Assembly (NCBI RefSeq): GCF_019145235.1
Contig: NZ_JAHSTV010000012.1
Coordinates: 62,001 to 126,000, forward strand
Length of the DNA: 64,000 bases
Origin: Pseudomonas farris
GTDB lineage: Bacteria; Pseudomonadota; Gammaproteobacteria; Pseudomonadales; Pseudomonadaceae
Reading direction: 5' to 3'
Shown here: piece after piece, positions 63,823 to 64,000 of the stretch
Layout: every line of letters begins with the position of its first letter
Numbering within the stretch: position 1 is the first letter of the stretch
Program-made: the position numbers and the translations under genes
The notes under the pieces: model-generated
What the model saw: the letters and a program-made list of their open reading frames with translations, nothing else
Database searches by the model: none
Told to the model about the DNA's origin: nothing

Positions 63823-63843
63823 CCACAAGCCGGCTTTTTAATG
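63823..63843 (+). repeat. attR: right copy of 21-bp direct repeat
   Basis: Exact copy of 43905-43925. The sequence to its left (AAAAAGCTAA) differs from the left copy, so the terminator stem is incomplete here. It marks the right limit of an island of about 19.9 kb. The following 110 nt show no gene. Confidence 0.85.
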
Positions 63844-63955
63844 CCTGAAAATCAATCCTGAATACACTTTGACCGCATTGAACTGCAGCCAACCCATGCT
63901 GTGCGATTCGATCGCAGCCGCACGTGAGGCCACATGCTGTCCGACAACTGGACGG

Positions 63956-64000
63956 TGAGCCGAATAGGCGTCATATTCGGCTCACTATATGAGCCGAATA
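63956..64000. promoter_or_regulatory. Tandem operator-like palindromes
   Basis: Three alternating 11-bp half sites TGAGCCGAATA (63956), TATTCGGCTCA (63974) and TGAGCCGAATA (63990) form two overlapping perfect palindromes with 7- and 5-nt centres. The pattern looks like a repressor operator before a gene that begins beyond the window edge. Identity of the regulator is unknown. Confidence 0.6.

Overview
The window reads as a chromosome segment of a fluorescent Pseudomonas (P. fluorescens group). Three things point there: GC-rich coding sequence, many copies of the Pseudomonas REP/REPIN repeat with core GCGGGCTTGCTCGCG, and a gene order that, from memory, follows the P. aeruginosa stretch from leuS (PA3987) to ppa (PA4031) closely. 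No tRNA, rRNA or CRISPR array was found.

Positions 1-42.6 kb are ordinary core genome. They hold the 3' part of lnt, a DUF218 protein, leuS-lptE-holA, arfA, an MltB-type transglycosylase, ldcA, then a long leftward cell-wall and elongation cluster read nadD/proA-rsfS-rlmH-mrdA-rodA-mltB-rlpA-dacA-ybeD-lipB-lipA. After these come mpg, a DedA-PAP2 fusion, lrgAB, a MaoC-like protein, a MORN-repeat/C13-peptidase lipoprotein and ubiX-mpl. The ethanolamine catabolism locus follows (sigma-54 activator eatR divergent from aldehyde dehydrogenase, permease, eutB, eutC), then a GNAT enzyme, dedA, mtfA-like and ppa. A LexA/CI-like S24 regulator follows ppa.

Positions about 43.9-63.84 kb are an integrated defence island. 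It is bounded by a 21-bp direct repeat (43905-43925 and 63823-63843) that overlaps an intrinsic terminator, and it starts with an inward-facing tyrosine integrase. Its rightward module is a two-gene system best matched to Druantia type III: druH (1106 aa) and druE (a giant DEAH helicase with DUF1998). druE is split by an IS66-family insertion sequence at 51356-53782. The flanking 8-bp target duplication is intact, and removing the element with one copy of the duplication restores one 2087-codon frame. The leftward module is a type IV McrBC system with a non-classical N-terminal domain on McrB. Between the two lies a decayed ICE-like segment: a frameshifted integrase-domain gene, long perfect hairpins and a cluster of DnaA-box-like sites.

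The most notable conclusion is that this is a Druantia III locus apparently silenced by a single, cleanly delimited transposition, beside a seemingly intact McrBC, on an island whose both ends are visible. The Druantia and McrBC names rest on domain architecture, motifs and gene order read by eye, not on a database search.
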